Assembly (NCBI GenBank): GCA_963783965.1
Contig: CAWAPQ010000010.1
Coordinates: 1 to 64,000 of the forward strand
Reading direction: 5' to 3'
DNA from: Bog-473 sp963783965
GTDB taxonomy: Bacteria; Actinomycetota; Acidimicrobiia; Acidimicrobiales; RAAP-2
DNA length: 64,000 nt
The notes beneath the pieces were generated by a model, which was given only the letters and a program-made list of their open reading frames with translations, did no database searches and had not been told where the DNA came from. The position numbers were made by a program, and so were the translations under genes. Shown here piece by piece: positions 24,890 to 33,286 of the stretch (its first letter is position 1; each line of letters opens with the position of its first letter).

Positions 24890-25983
24890 CCGCCGACGCC
24901 GCGGCCGGCGCGCCGACGCCCCTGCACCCCGCCCTCCACACCGGGCTGTGCGAGCGCATCGGCATCCGCTACCCGCTGGTCCAGACCGGCATGGGCTGGG
25001 TGGCCGGCCCGCGCCTGGTCGCCGCCACCACCGAGGCGGGCGGGCTCGGGATTCTGGCCTCGGCCACCATGAGCCTGGCCGAGTTGGCGGCGGCCATCGC
25101 CGAGGTGCGCAGCCGCACGAACGGGCCGTTCGGCGTCAACCTGCGCACCGACGTGGCCGACGTCCACGAGCGCATCGAGCTGATGATCGAGACCGGGGCC
25201 CGGGTGGCCAGCTTCGCCCAGGCGCCCAACCCGGCCCTGGTCACCCGTTGCAAGGAGGCGGGCCTGTTCGTCATCCCCACCGTCGGCGCCCGGCGCCACG
25301 CCGAGAAGGTGGCCGAGTGGGGCGTCGACGCCGTCATCGCCCAGGGGGGCGAGGGGGGCGGGCACACCGGCACCGTCCCCACCACGCTCCTGCTCCCCCA
25401 GGTGGTCGACGCCGTGGGTGACCGCGTGCTCGTCCTCGGGGCGGGCGGCTTCTACGACGGGCGCGGCCTGGTGGCCGCCCTCTCCTACGGCGCCGCCGGC
25501 GTGGCCATGGGGACCCGCTTCCTGCTCTCGGCCGAGAGCCGCGTGCCCGACGCCGTCAAGGCGCTCTACCTCGGAACGCCGGTCACCGGCACCGTGGTGA
25601 CGACCAAGGTCGACGGCGCCCCCCAGAGGGTCGTGCGGACCGACCTGGTCGACCACCTGGAGTCCCAGTCGTGGTTGCGCGCCCTGCCGCGCGCGCTGCA
25701 CAGCGCCTACCGCTTCCGTCAGGAGACGGGCGCGTCCCTCACGTCACTGCTCCGCGAGGGGCGCGCCATGAAAGAGGGCAACGAGCTCACGTGGTCGCAG
25801 GTCGTCATGGCGGCCAACGCGCCCGTCATGACGAAGGCCGCGCTGGTCGAGGGTCGGACCGACGTCGGCGTGCTGCCGACCGGTCAGGTCGTGGGTGTGA
25901 TTCAGTCGCTGCCGCCCGTGGCCGACATCATCGCCGCCGTCATGACGGAGGCGGACGCCGTGCTGCGGCGCTGGAACGCCTAA
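24886..25983 (+). CDS. ipdC: IpdC, nitronate-monooxygenase-like flavin oxidoreductase
   Basis: FMN-dependent TIM-barrel protein of 365 residues, related to 2-nitropropane dioxygenases; IpdC acts in mycobacterial HIP catabolism as a flavin reductase of a hydroxy-HIC-CoA-type intermediate. Hallmarks are RYPLVQTGMGWVAGPRLVAA, FGVNLRTDV, VIAQGGEGGGHTGTVPT (flavin phosphate binding) and AAGVAMGTRFLLSAES. No ATG, GTG or TTG exists in frame in a suitable place; the best start is CTG 24886, which overlaps the ipdB TGA (CTGA) and has GAGG 8 bases upstream. A rare CTG start is therefore proposed. Confidence 0.85.
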   Translation: MTADAAAGAPTPLHPALHTGLCERIGIRYPLVQTGMGWVAGPRLVAATTEAGGLGILASATMSLAELAAAIAEVRSRTNGPFGVNLRTDVADVHERIELMIETGARVASFAQAPNPALVTRCKEAGLFVIPTVGARRHAEKVAEWGVDAVIAQGGEGGGHTGTVPTTLLLPQVVDAVGDRVLVLGAGGFYDGRGLVAALSYGAAGVAMGTRFLLSAESRVPDAVKALYLGTPVTGTVVTTKVDGAPQRVVRTDLVDHLESQSWLRALPRALHSAYRFRQETGASLTSLLREGRAMKEGNELTWSQVVMAANAPVMTKAALVEGRTDVGVLPTGQVVGVIQSLPPVADIIAAVMTEADAVLRRWNA

Positions 25984-26453
25984 GCGCTGTCGCCGTTCCT
26001 CGCTGCCGCGGCCGCGTTGCCCTGGGCCACCCGGCGCAGCAGGTTGGACACCCGCTGGTGGGTCACGCCGAACAGGTGGGCGATGCTCGGGATGCTCTGC
26101 CCCTCGCCCCGCAGCGCCACCACCAGCTCGCGGCGGAGATAGCCGCTGGCCTCGGATTGGCGGCGCAGGATGGTGCTCACCAGCTGGACGGTGCCGGGAT
26201 CGTCCTCGTCCCCGAGGATGCCCTTCCATTCACGGCCGTTCTGTCGGGCCAGACGCACTTCGGCGATGCGCTGCGCCAGCAGGCGCTCGCTCTCGGCGTT
26301 CTCCCGCAGCACGGTCTCCAACTCGTCGAGGGCCTTGAGCACCTCGTCCGACCCGGTCCCGCTCCGGTCGTCGTTCTGGTCCGGCATTGGGTTCTCAGCT
26401 CCTCTTCGCCGCGCCTCGTCGTCACGCAGTTGGGTCGCATCAGTGGCCAGCAT
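25980..26453 (-). CDS. Small coiled-coil and helix-turn-helix DNA-binding protein
   Basis: Protein of 157 residues. The first 60 are acidic and helical with a leucine-rich stretch (DEVLKALDELETVLRENAES), likely a coiled coil. The C-terminal half has a helix-turn-helix: LRGEGQSIPSIAHLFGVTHQRVSNLLRR. Start is the ATG at 26453 with GGAGG 9 bases upstream; an internal ATG at 26387 with GAGGAG is a good alternative giving 135 residues. It converges with ipdC and overlaps it by four bases. It may regulate the adjacent steroid genes, but nothing in the sequence proves that. Confidence 0.75.
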   Translation of the reverse strand: MLATDATQLRDDEARRRGAENPMPDQNDDRSGTGSDEVLKALDELETVLRENAESERLLAQRIAEVRLARQNGREWKGILGDEDDPGTVQLVSTILRRQSEASGYLRRELVVALRGEGQSIPSIAHLFGVTHQRVSNLLRRVAQGNAAAAARNGDSA

Positions 26454-26631
26454 GCAGTGGTTCCTCCAATCCGGGGGCCGTTCCGCGCCGACCCCGAAAT
26501 CAGACGACTCACGCGTTCGCCAGCCTAAGCAGGCAACGCCCGCGTGCGGCGTCAGCCCTGCCCATACCCGAAACCCTCCGGCTCACACACGATGCGGGCC
26601 AACGGGCCCGAACTTTCCCGCTACCAGGGTT

Positions 26632-27852
26632 TCAGCGGCTCAAGAGGACCGACGAACCGTGCCCGAAGAGACCCTGGTTGGCGGTGACGGCCACCTGGGC
26701 CCCCTCGACCTGGTGGCCCGTGGCGGTGCCCCTGAGCTGCCACACGCACTCGCACACCTGGGCGATGGCCTGGGCCGGGATGGCCTCGCCGAAGCACGAG
26801 AGGCCGCCCGACGGATTGACCGGCACCCGGCCCCCGATCGTCGTGGCGCCGTCCCGCAACAGCTTCTCGGCCTCGCCCTCGCCGCACAGCCCGATGTCCT
26901 CGTACCAGTCGAGCTCGAGGGCGGACGAGAGGTCGTAGACCTCGGCCAGGCTGACGTCTTCGGGGCCGATCCCGGCCTCGGCGTACGCCGCCGTGGCGAT
27001 GGAAGGCCGGAAGCCCGCGGCGGCCCCTGCCGCTTCGGGCAACCCGGTGGCGGCGGCCGAGTCGGTCGAGAAGTTCGGCATCTCTATCACGGTGTTCGGG
27101 AAGGTGGGTGTGACGGTGGACACGGCGTCGATGGTGATGAGCGGCCCGGCACCGCCGGCGTGGCGTCGGGCGAACTCCATGGAGGTGAGGACGAGCGCCG
27201 CACCACCGTCGGAGGTGGCGCAGATCTCGAGCAGGCGCAGCGGGTCGGCCACCATGGGCGAGGCCAGGACCTCGTCGACCGTGACCTCTTTGCGATAACG
27301 GGCGTAGGGGTTGGCGAGGCCGTGCCGCGCGTTCTTGACCTTGACCTGTGCGAAGTCCTCCTCGGTGGCGCCGAAGCGGTCCATGCGCCGGCGGGCGTAG
27401 AGGCCGAAGTAGGTCGGGTTGGTGGCGCCCATGAGGTGGAAGCGCAGCCAGTCCGGGTCGTCCTTGCGCTCCCCGCCGCCGACCGGGGCGAAGAAGCCCT
27501 TCGGCGTCGTGTCGGCGCCCACCACGAGTGCCACGTCGCACAGCCCGGCCAGAATCTGGGCGCGGGCGTTGGCGATGGCCACCGCACCGGAGGCGCACAC
27601 GGCGTAGACACTCGAGACGCGGGCGCCGGTCCAGCCGAGCGCCTGGGCGAAGGTGGCGCCCGACACGAACCCCGGGTAGCCGTTGCGGATGGTGTCGGCC
27701 CCTGACACGAACTGCATGTCGCGCCAACCGAGGCCGGCGTCGGCCATGGCGTCGCGGGCGGCGGCCAAGCCGTATTCCACGAAGGGCCTCCCCCACTTGC
27801 CCCACTCGTGCATGCCGGCACCGAGGACCGCCACCTTCTTGTCGTCGGACAT
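26632..27852 (-). CDS. Lipid-transfer-type thiolase/aldolase homologue
   Basis: SCP-x thiolase-type protein of 406 residues: KVAVLGAGMHEWGKWGRPF, VYAVCASGAVAIANARAQI with the nucleophile-position cysteine present (unlike the pair at 6869-9129), SDGGAALVLTS, LAEVYDLSSALELDWYE, and the C-terminal NPSGGLSCFGEAIPAQAIAQ. It is immediately downstream of a DUF35 gene (two-base gap), again making a thiolase/DUF35 pair. The operon begins with fadA6. A role as aldolase or thiolase in steroid acyl-CoA breakdown is inferred from context. Confidence 0.8.
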   Translation of the reverse strand: MSDDKKVAVLGAGMHEWGKWGRPFVEYGLAAARDAMADAGLGWRDMQFVSGADTIRNGYPGFVSGATFAQALGWTGARVSSVYAVCASGAVAIANARAQILAGLCDVALVVGADTTPKGFFAPVGGGERKDDPDWLRFHLMGATNPTYFGLYARRRMDRFGATEEDFAQVKVKNARHGLANPYARYRKEVTVDEVLASPMVADPLRLLEICATSDGGAALVLTSMEFARRHAGGAGPLITIDAVSTVTPTFPNTVIEMPNFSTDSAAATGLPEAAGAAAGFRPSIATAAYAEAGIGPEDVSLAEVYDLSSALELDWYEDIGLCGEGEAEKLLRDGATTIGGRVPVNPSGGLSCFGEAIPAQAIAQVCECVWQLRGTATGHQVEGAQVAVTANQGLFGHGSSVLLSR

Positions 27853-27854
27853 GC

Positions 27855-28337
27855 TCAGGCCTCCCCGCCAATCGATCCGGCGCCGGCGCCGGTGCCGACC
27901 GGACGCCACTTCCACACCAGGTAGTCGCAGCCGTCCTCGGTGTAGAGGGTGTCGATGACCAGCTCGACCTCGTCGCCCACCGTCAGGTCGTCGACCGTCA
28001 CGCCGGGCACCACCTGACCCATGACGACCAGCTTCTCCGCCGCCAGCTCCACCGCGGCCAGGCAGAACGGGACGTACGGGTCGGCCGCCACGTAGGGCGC
28101 CGGCGGCTGGTAGCGGGCGTCGGTGTACGACCAGATCCGGCCCCGCCGGGAGAGCTCGACCGTCTCGAACGTGGTCGAGCCGCAGTCGGGATTCCCGCAG
28201 TAGCGCGCCTCGGCCGGGAAGGCGTACGTGCCGCACTCGGTGCAGCGCGAGCCGAGCAGCGCCGGCCCCGCGCCGGCGCCGTCGTCCTCGCCGGTCGTGA
28301 ACCACCCCTCGATCGCCGGCACCCGCGTCGTCGTCAT
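27855..28337 (-). CDS. DUF35 OB-fold protein with zinc ribbon
   Basis: Protein of 160 residues partnering the thiolase homologue downstream. A four-cysteine knuckle (SRCTECGTYAFP and YCGNPDCG) precedes the OB-fold (GRIWSYTDARYQPPAPY, FCLAAVELAAEKLVVMGQV, GDEVELVIDTLYTEDG). Compared with the DUF35 pair at 9.1-10.1 kb it combines both parts in a single gene. ATG 28337 overlaps the fadA6 stop (ATGA); upstream in-frame codons overlap fadA6 and lack resemblance. Confidence 0.85.
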   Translation of the reverse strand: MTTTRVPAIEGWFTTGEDDGAGAGPALLGSRCTECGTYAFPAEARYCGNPDCGSTTFETVELSRRGRIWSYTDARYQPPAPYVAADPYVPFCLAAVELAAEKLVVMGQVVPGVTVDDLTVGDEVELVIDTLYTEDGCDYLVWKWRPVGTGAGAGSIGGEA

Positions 28338-29515
28338 CAGCCGAGCCTCTCCAGAATGGTGGCGTTGGCCTGCCCGCCGCCCTCGCACATCGTCTGCAGG
28401 CCGTAGCGCGCCCCGGTGCGCTCCATCTCGTTGAGCAGCGTCGCCATGAGACGGGCCCCCGAGCATCCCGTGGGGTGGCCGATGGCGATGGCGCCGCCGT
28501 TGGGGTTCACCTTCGCCATGTCCGGCCGGTACTCGCGCTCCCAGGCCAGGACGACCGAGGCGAAGGCCTCGTTGATCTCCACCACGTCCATGTCGTCGAG
28601 CGAGAGCTTGGCCTTGCTCAGCACGAGTTCGGTGGCGGGAATGACGGCCGTGAGCATGATTTGGGGATCGTTGGCCGCCACGGCGAAGGTGTGGAAGCGG
28701 GCCCGGGGTGTGAGACCGAGCGACGACGCCCGTTCCTCACTCATGATGAGCACGGCGGCGGCGCCGTCCGAGATCTGCGACGACGTCCCCGCCGTGACGC
28801 TCCCCGTCTCGGAGAAGGCGGGCCTGAGGCCGGCCAGCTTCTCGAGGGAAGTGTCGCGTCGTACCCCCTCGTCGGCCGAGAACAGGCCGGTCACTTCGGC
28901 CGCGCCCGGCACGTCGGGATGGACCCGCGCCTCGAGCGGAGCGATCTCGTCGGCGAAACGGCCCTCGTCGGCCGCCTGGGCCGCCCGCTGGTGCGAGCGC
29001 AGCGCGAACTGGTCCATGTCGTCGCGGGTGATCTTCCAGCGCCGGGCGATCTCCTCGGCGCACTCGCCCTGATGGATGAGCTCGAAGCGCTCCTTGTAGA
29101 GCGGGCCGTAGGCCTCGCCCGGTCCGGGTTCGGTCGTCGACCCGATGGGCACCCGGCTCATCGACTCCACGCCGGCGCCGATGGCCACGTCCATCGCGCC
29201 CGACATGACGGCCTGGGCGGCGAAGTGGATGGCCTGCTGGGCCGAGCCGCACTGACGGTCGACGGTGGTGCCGGGGACGGACTCGGGAAACCCGGCGGCC
29301 AGGGTGGCGTTGCGGGCGATGTTCATGGCCTGCTCCCCGACCGTCATGGTGCAGCCCATGATCACGTCCTCCACCAGGGAGGGGTCCAGGTCGTTGCGGG
29401 CCAGCAGGGCGGCCAACGGCTGGGCGGCCAGGTCCGTGGCGTGCCATCCGGAGAGCCGACCCCCGCGGCGGCCCACCGGGGTACGGACGGCGTCGACGAT
29501 CACGGCGTTGGGCAT
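28337..29515 (-). CDS. fadA6: Acetyl-CoA acyltransferase, FadA6-like thiolase
   Basis: Degradative thiolase of 392 residues. Nucleophile cysteine in VDRQCGSAQQAIHFAAQ, NEAFASVVLAW, and the paired His/Cys motifs NPNGGAIAIGHPTGCSGAR and TMCEGGGQANATI are all present. FadA6 cleaves the open-chain product of ring opening in the mycobacterial pathway; position beside ipd genes and a shared operator-like palindrome support that role, though other acyl-CoA thiolases look similar. The ATG at 29515 has no ribosome-binding site; AGAATT lies 8 bases upstream. Confidence 0.8.
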   Translation of the reverse strand: MPNAVIVDAVRTPVGRRGGRLSGWHATDLAAQPLAALLARNDLDPSLVEDVIMGCTMTVGEQAMNIARNATLAAGFPESVPGTTVDRQCGSAQQAIHFAAQAVMSGAMDVAIGAGVESMSRVPIGSTTEPGPGEAYGPLYKERFELIHQGECAEEIARRWKITRDDMDQFALRSHQRAAQAADEGRFADEIAPLEARVHPDVPGAAEVTGLFSADEGVRRDTSLEKLAGLRPAFSETGSVTAGTSSQISDGAAAVLIMSEERASSLGLTPRARFHTFAVAANDPQIMLTAVIPATELVLSKAKLSLDDMDVVEINEAFASVVLAWEREYRPDMAKVNPNGGAIAIGHPTGCSGARLMATLLNEMERTGARYGLQTMCEGGGQANATILERLG

Positions 29516-29527
29516 AAGGGGCCAATT

Positions 29528-29542
29528 CTGACTCCGAATCAG
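29528..29542. promoter_or_regulatory. Degenerate operator-like palindrome upstream of fadA6
   Basis: CTGACTCCGAATCAG lies 12 bases upstream of the fadA6 ATG. It keeps nine of the twelve specified bases of the CTGACG-N3-CGTCAG motif seen at 22429, and extends by one paired base on each side (TCTGA...TCAGA). The position overlaps the expected -10 region, fitting a repressor site. Confidence 0.45.
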
Positions 29543-29610
29543 ATCCGGTGCCAGACACGGGTCTTCCGGGGGCGGGGGCGGGACGGCGGACACGACCCGA
29601 TCCACCGACG

Positions 29611-30600
29611 ATGAGGGCCGTGCGGAGGGGCTGGGGCTGCGGGATCGTCTTCGCTCTCGGCCTGGGGGCGCCGGCCGGGACGGGTGCCGGACCCTACGCC
29701 GACGCCGACGCCGCGGCCGGTGCCGCCACCGCCACCGCCACGTCGTCGACCCGGGACCTGGCGGCCGGCCAGCAGGTGACGATCCGCTACTGCAACGACC
29801 AGCAGGCCCGGATCACCGAGCCCGCCAGCCTGCACGGTCCCGCCCCGGCCGCCGTCTACGTCCACGGCGGCTCCTGGGTCTCGGGGGACTACGACACGGG
29901 CGGCTTCATCATCGACCGCATCGGACCGGCCTTGGCGGCCCACGGGTTCGTCGTGGTCAGCCTGGACTACCGCCTCGGCCCGCGCGGCCACTGGCCCGAC
30001 CAGATCGTCGACGTGAAGTGCGCCATCCGGTACCTGCGCGCCAACGCCGCGCACTTCCACATCGACCCGGTCGCCATCGGGGCCTGGGGCCAGAGCGCGG
30101 GCGGTCACCTCGTCGCCCTCCTCGGCACGGCCGGACGCTCGGCCGGCTGGGACATCGGCGCCTACCGCAATGAGTCGAGCACGGTCCAGGCGGTGGTGGA
30201 CATGGCGGGCCCGAGCGACCTCCTGACGATGGGGGACCAGGGGGACGCCGTCCTCGTGGCCGAGAGCTTCATCTCGCTGCTCGGCAGCGTGCCGAGCCGG
30301 CAGCTGGGCGCCGACCTGAGGAAGGCGAGCCCCACCACCTACGTCAGGAAGGGCGACCCGCCCTTCTTGATCCTCGACTCGAACAACGACGAGATCGTCT
30401 ATCCGGAGCAGTCCGACGAGCTGGCCTGGGACCTCGGGCTGGCCGGCGTCCCGCACGAGCTGATGACCGTCGTCGACGGGGGGCACGAGTTCGACACCGT
30501 GGGCGAGGTCCCACCGGAGGCGGCGGTGGGCGCGGCGGTGGTCGACTTCTTCGTGCGCACCCTCGTCGAGCACAGGCCGCTTGCCCCGCCGACCGCCTGA
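29611..30600 (+). CDS. Secreted alpha/beta-hydrolase (BD-FAE/HSL-like esterase)
   Basis: Protein of 329 residues with an N-terminal hydrophobic export signal (GCGIVFALGLGAPAGTGAG). The hydrolase domain shows the oxyanion motif VYVHGGSWVSGDYD, the nucleophile elbow WGQSAGGHLVAL (GxSxG), the acid in LILDSNNDEIV and the histidine in DGGHEF. The closest families are acetyl-esterase/lipase types acting on small esters. Start chosen at ATG 29611, where the signal peptide begins; a start 21 codons earlier overlaps the fadA6 promoter. The role relative to the steroid genes is unclear. Confidence 0.85.
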   Translation: MRAVRRGWGCGIVFALGLGAPAGTGAGPYADADAAAGAATATATSSTRDLAAGQQVTIRYCNDQQARITEPASLHGPAPAAVYVHGGSWVSGDYDTGGFIIDRIGPALAAHGFVVVSLDYRLGPRGHWPDQIVDVKCAIRYLRANAAHFHIDPVAIGAWGQSAGGHLVALLGTAGRSAGWDIGAYRNESSTVQAVVDMAGPSDLLTMGDQGDAVLVAESFISLLGSVPSRQLGADLRKASPTTYVRKGDPPFLILDSNNDEIVYPEQSDELAWDLGLAGVPHELMTVVDGGHEFDTVGEVPPEAAVGAAVVDFFVRTLVEHRPLAPPTA

Positions 30601-30663
30601 ACCTGGTCACCATCGCCGTCGTCGTTGGCACCGGCGCGGGCGCTGTGGAAGATTCCCTGCGTC

Positions 30664-31815
30664 ATGGACCTGACCTTCAGTCCCGAGCAGGAGGCCTTCC
30701 GGGCCGAGGCGCGGGCGTGGCTGGCCGCGCACGTCCCCACCGACCCCCTCCCCTCCCTCGATACGGCCGAAGGCTTCGAGGCGCACCGCGCCTGGGAGCA
30801 CACCATGTTCGAGGACCGCTGGTCCGTCGTGAGCTGGCCGACCGAGTACGGCGGGCGCGACGTCGGCATCTTCGAGTGGCTCGTCTTCGAGGAGGAGTAC
30901 TACCGCGCCCGGGCGCCCAAGCGGGTGAGCCAGAACGGCATCTTCTTGCTGGCGCCGACCATGCTCGAGTACGGGACCGACGCCCAGAAGGCGCGCTACC
31001 TGCCGCCGATGGCGGCCGGCGACGAGATCTGGTGCCAGGGCTGGTCAGAGCCCGACGCGGGCAGCGACCTGGCCGGCATCCGCTCGCGGGCGGCACGTGA
31101 CACGGCGCACGACGGCAACTGGATTTTGAACGGACAGAAGACATGGGCCAGCCGCGGCGCCTTCGCCGACTGGTGCTTCGGCATCTTCCGCACCGACCCC
31201 GAGGCGGAGCGCCACCGCGGCCTGACCTACTTCCTCGTCGCCATGGACTCCCCGGGCGTCACCGTGCGCCCGATCCCCCAGATCGACGGCGAGACGGGCT
31301 TCGCCGAGATCTTCTTCGACAACGTCGAGGTGCCCGAGGACCAGGTGCTCGGCGAGGTCGGTGCGGGCTGGTCGGTCGCCATGGCGACGGCCGGGTCCGA
31401 ACGCGGCCTCTCGCTGCGTTCGCCGGCTCGCTACACCGAGGCAGCCGACCGCCTCGTCCAGCTGTACGCGTCGCGCGGCGGCCCGACCGCGTCCGCCGAC
31501 GCGGTGGCGCAGGCCCACATGGACGCCGAGGCCTACAAGCTCCACACGTACTGGACGGCCTCGCGGGTCGCACGCGGCCACGCGGTGGGCCCCGAGGCGA
31601 GCTGCAACAAGATCTTCTGGTCCGAGACGGACGTGGCCATCCACACCGCCGCGCTCGACCTGCTCGGGCCCGAGGCCGAGTTGCTCGACGCCGGCGCGCC
31701 GGGCGAGTGGCTCGACGGCTACCTCTTCTCTCTGGCGGGGCCCATCTACGCCGGGACGAACGAGATTCAGCGCAACGTGGTGGCCGAGCGCCTGCTCGGG
31801 CTGCCCCGGGGCTGA
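30664..31815 (+). CDS. Acyl-CoA dehydrogenase, subunit of a two-gene pair (FadE30/IpdE1-like or FadE31-like)
   Basis: FAD-dependent acyl-CoA dehydrogenase of 383 residues with the normal three-domain fold: helical N-terminus (FSPEQEAFRAEARAWLA), the beta domain IWCQGWSEPDAGSDLAGI and WILNGQKTWASRGAFADWC, and the C-terminal FAD segment AGPIYAGTNEIQRNVVAERLLGLPRG. It is followed after 18 bases by a smaller, divergent acyl-CoA dehydrogenase, the arrangement of heterotetrameric enzymes that oxidise steroid acyl-CoAs. Which steroid-type substrate it oxidises cannot be decided. Confidence 0.85.
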   Translation: MDLTFSPEQEAFRAEARAWLAAHVPTDPLPSLDTAEGFEAHRAWEHTMFEDRWSVVSWPTEYGGRDVGIFEWLVFEEEYYRARAPKRVSQNGIFLLAPTMLEYGTDAQKARYLPPMAAGDEIWCQGWSEPDAGSDLAGIRSRAARDTAHDGNWILNGQKTWASRGAFADWCFGIFRTDPEAERHRGLTYFLVAMDSPGVTVRPIPQIDGETGFAEIFFDNVEVPEDQVLGEVGAGWSVAMATAGSERGLSLRSPARYTEAADRLVQLYASRGGPTASADAVAQAHMDAEAYKLHTYWTASRVARGHAVGPEASCNKIFWSETDVAIHTAALDLLGPEAELLDAGAPGEWLDGYLFSLAGPIYAGTNEIQRNVVAERLLGLPRG

Positions 31816-31833
31816 GCCGGCAGCGGGACGATC

Positions 31834-32937
31834 GTGGACTTCGCATTCACCGAGGAGCAGGAGGCGCTGCGCGAGGGCGTGCGCACGGTCCTCGACACCG
31901 AATGCACGCCCGACGCGCTGCGCGCCTTCGCGCTGGCGGACGAGGACGGCCGGGTCGCACAGTCGCAGAACCGCTGGGCCGTGCTGGCCGAGCTGGGCGC
32001 GCCCGCTCTCGTCGTGCCCGAGGCCGCCGACGGGTTGGGCCTGAGCGACGTCGATCTGGTGGGGGTGCTCGAAGAGGCGGGCCGGGCCGCGCTGCCCGAG
32101 CCGTTGCTCGAAACGGCGGCGCTGGCGGCACCGACGCTGGCCGCACTGCTGCCCGACCCCGCCGCCGCGGCCGCGCTCGCCGCCGTGGTGCGCGACGACG
32201 TGAGTGTCGCCGTCGGCGGCATCGACGTCACCCCCGGGGGCCTGGTGTCGCCGACGGAGGTGGCGGCCGACGGGACCCTGCGCACGCCGCGTGTCGCGGG
32301 CGCCCGCGACGCGGAGCTGCTGCTGCTGGCGGTCCGCGACCCCGATTCGGGCTGGCAGCTCCACGCCGTGCCCGCGGCCTCGGTGACCGCCTTCCGCACG
32401 CCCGCGCTGAGTCCGTCGCGCGATCTGTCCACCGTGCACTGGCCCCTGGCGGCGGACACGCTGCTGGCCTACGGCGTGGCGGCGGAGGCCGCGGTGTCGC
32501 TGCTGGCCGACCGCGCCGCCGCCGGGACCGCGGCGTTGCTCGTCGGGCTGGCCGAGCGCATGCTGGCGCTGAGCGCGGCCTACGCCAAGGAGCGCCACCA
32601 GTTCGGCAAGCCGATCGGCAGCTTCCAGGCCGTCAAGCACCTGCTGGCCGACGCGCGGGTGGCGCTCGAGTTCGCCCGGCCCGCCACCTACCGGGCCGCC
32701 TGGTCGTTGGCCACGGCGCAGCCCACGCTCTCCCACGACGCCTCCATGGCCAAGGCCATGGCCTCGGACGCGGCGGACCTGGCGGCGAGGGTCGCCCTGC
32801 AGGTGCACGGGGCCATCGGGTACACGTGGGAGTGCGACCTCCACTTCTTCTTGAAGGAGGCGTGGGCGCTGTCGCGGTCCTGGGGCGACGCCGCCACCCA
32901 CCGCCGGCTCGTGCTGGCCCAGCTCCGAACGGGCTGA
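31834..32937 (+). CDS. Acyl-CoA dehydrogenase, partner subunit
   Basis: A 367-residue acyl-CoA dehydrogenase-like protein. FAFTEEQEALREGVRTVL begins it; the beta domain is weakly conserved and lacks the SEPxAGSD motif; AYAKERHQFGKPIGSFQAVK and LQVHGAIGYTWECDLHFFLK are strong in the C-terminal domain. Such a reduced beta domain is typical of one subunit in alpha2beta2 acyl-CoA dehydrogenases. The start is GTG at 31834. It ends the gene group at the right edge of the steroid block. Confidence 0.8.
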   Translation: MDFAFTEEQEALREGVRTVLDTECTPDALRAFALADEDGRVAQSQNRWAVLAELGAPALVVPEAADGLGLSDVDLVGVLEEAGRAALPEPLLETAALAAPTLAALLPDPAAAAALAAVVRDDVSVAVGGIDVTPGGLVSPTEVAADGTLRTPRVAGARDAELLLLAVRDPDSGWQLHAVPAASVTAFRTPALSPSRDLSTVHWPLAADTLLAYGVAAEAAVSLLADRAAAGTAALLVGLAERMLALSAAYAKERHQFGKPIGSFQAVKHLLADARVALEFARPATYRAAWSLATAQPTLSHDASMAKAMASDAADLAARVALQVHGAIGYTWECDLHFFLKEAWALSRSWGDAATHRRLVLAQLRTG

Positions 32938-33007
32938 TCGGCGCGGGCCACGACGCGACGGCGTCGGCGTCGGCGTCGGTCGCGATTACGCCGCGGTCAT
33001 TCCGCGG

Positions 33008-33157
33008 TCACTCCTGCGGGCGATCCTCCAGGGCTTTCACCCGTCGCCGCAGTGCACTCACCTCACTCAGCAAGGCGCCCACCAGCTCGTCATTCGACAG
33101 CTGGTACGTCTTGCCGTTCTCCCACTCGTCCCAGTCAAAGACCTCAGGTTCGGGCAT
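33008..33157 (-). CDS. Small 49-residue protein of unknown function
   Basis: A short gene on the minus strand encoding an acidic N-terminus (MPEPEVFDWDEWENGKTYQL) and a helical C-terminus with heptad leucines and an Arg run (LLSEVSALRRRVKALEDRPQE), suggesting a short coiled coil. No known domain. A TATCGT element lies 6 bases upstream of the ATG, matching the leaderless promoter pattern found at many other genes in the window, which supports it as expressed. It lies alone in a 349-base gap between the acyl-CoA dehydrogenase pair and the Ada/AlkA gene. Confidence 0.6.
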   Translation of the reverse strand: MPEPEVFDWDEWENGKTYQLSNDELVGALLSEVSALRRRVKALEDRPQE

Positions 33158-33163
33158 GGTCCA

Positions 33164-33169
33164 ACGATA
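33164..33169 (-). promoter_or_regulatory. -10-like element TATCGT for the 49-residue gene
   Basis: TATCGT on the minus strand, 6 bases before the ATG at 33157. It supports a real, leaderless small gene. Confidence 0.45.
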
Positions 33170-33286
33170 GGTTCGGCGTTTGGGCAGGGTTCACAGCGCC
33201 GGTCAATTCGCCGCGCAATTCCGCCCTCGACGGCAATGTCCGATTCCCGCCAGTAATGGTCACAGCCACGTGCCACGCTGGCACCC

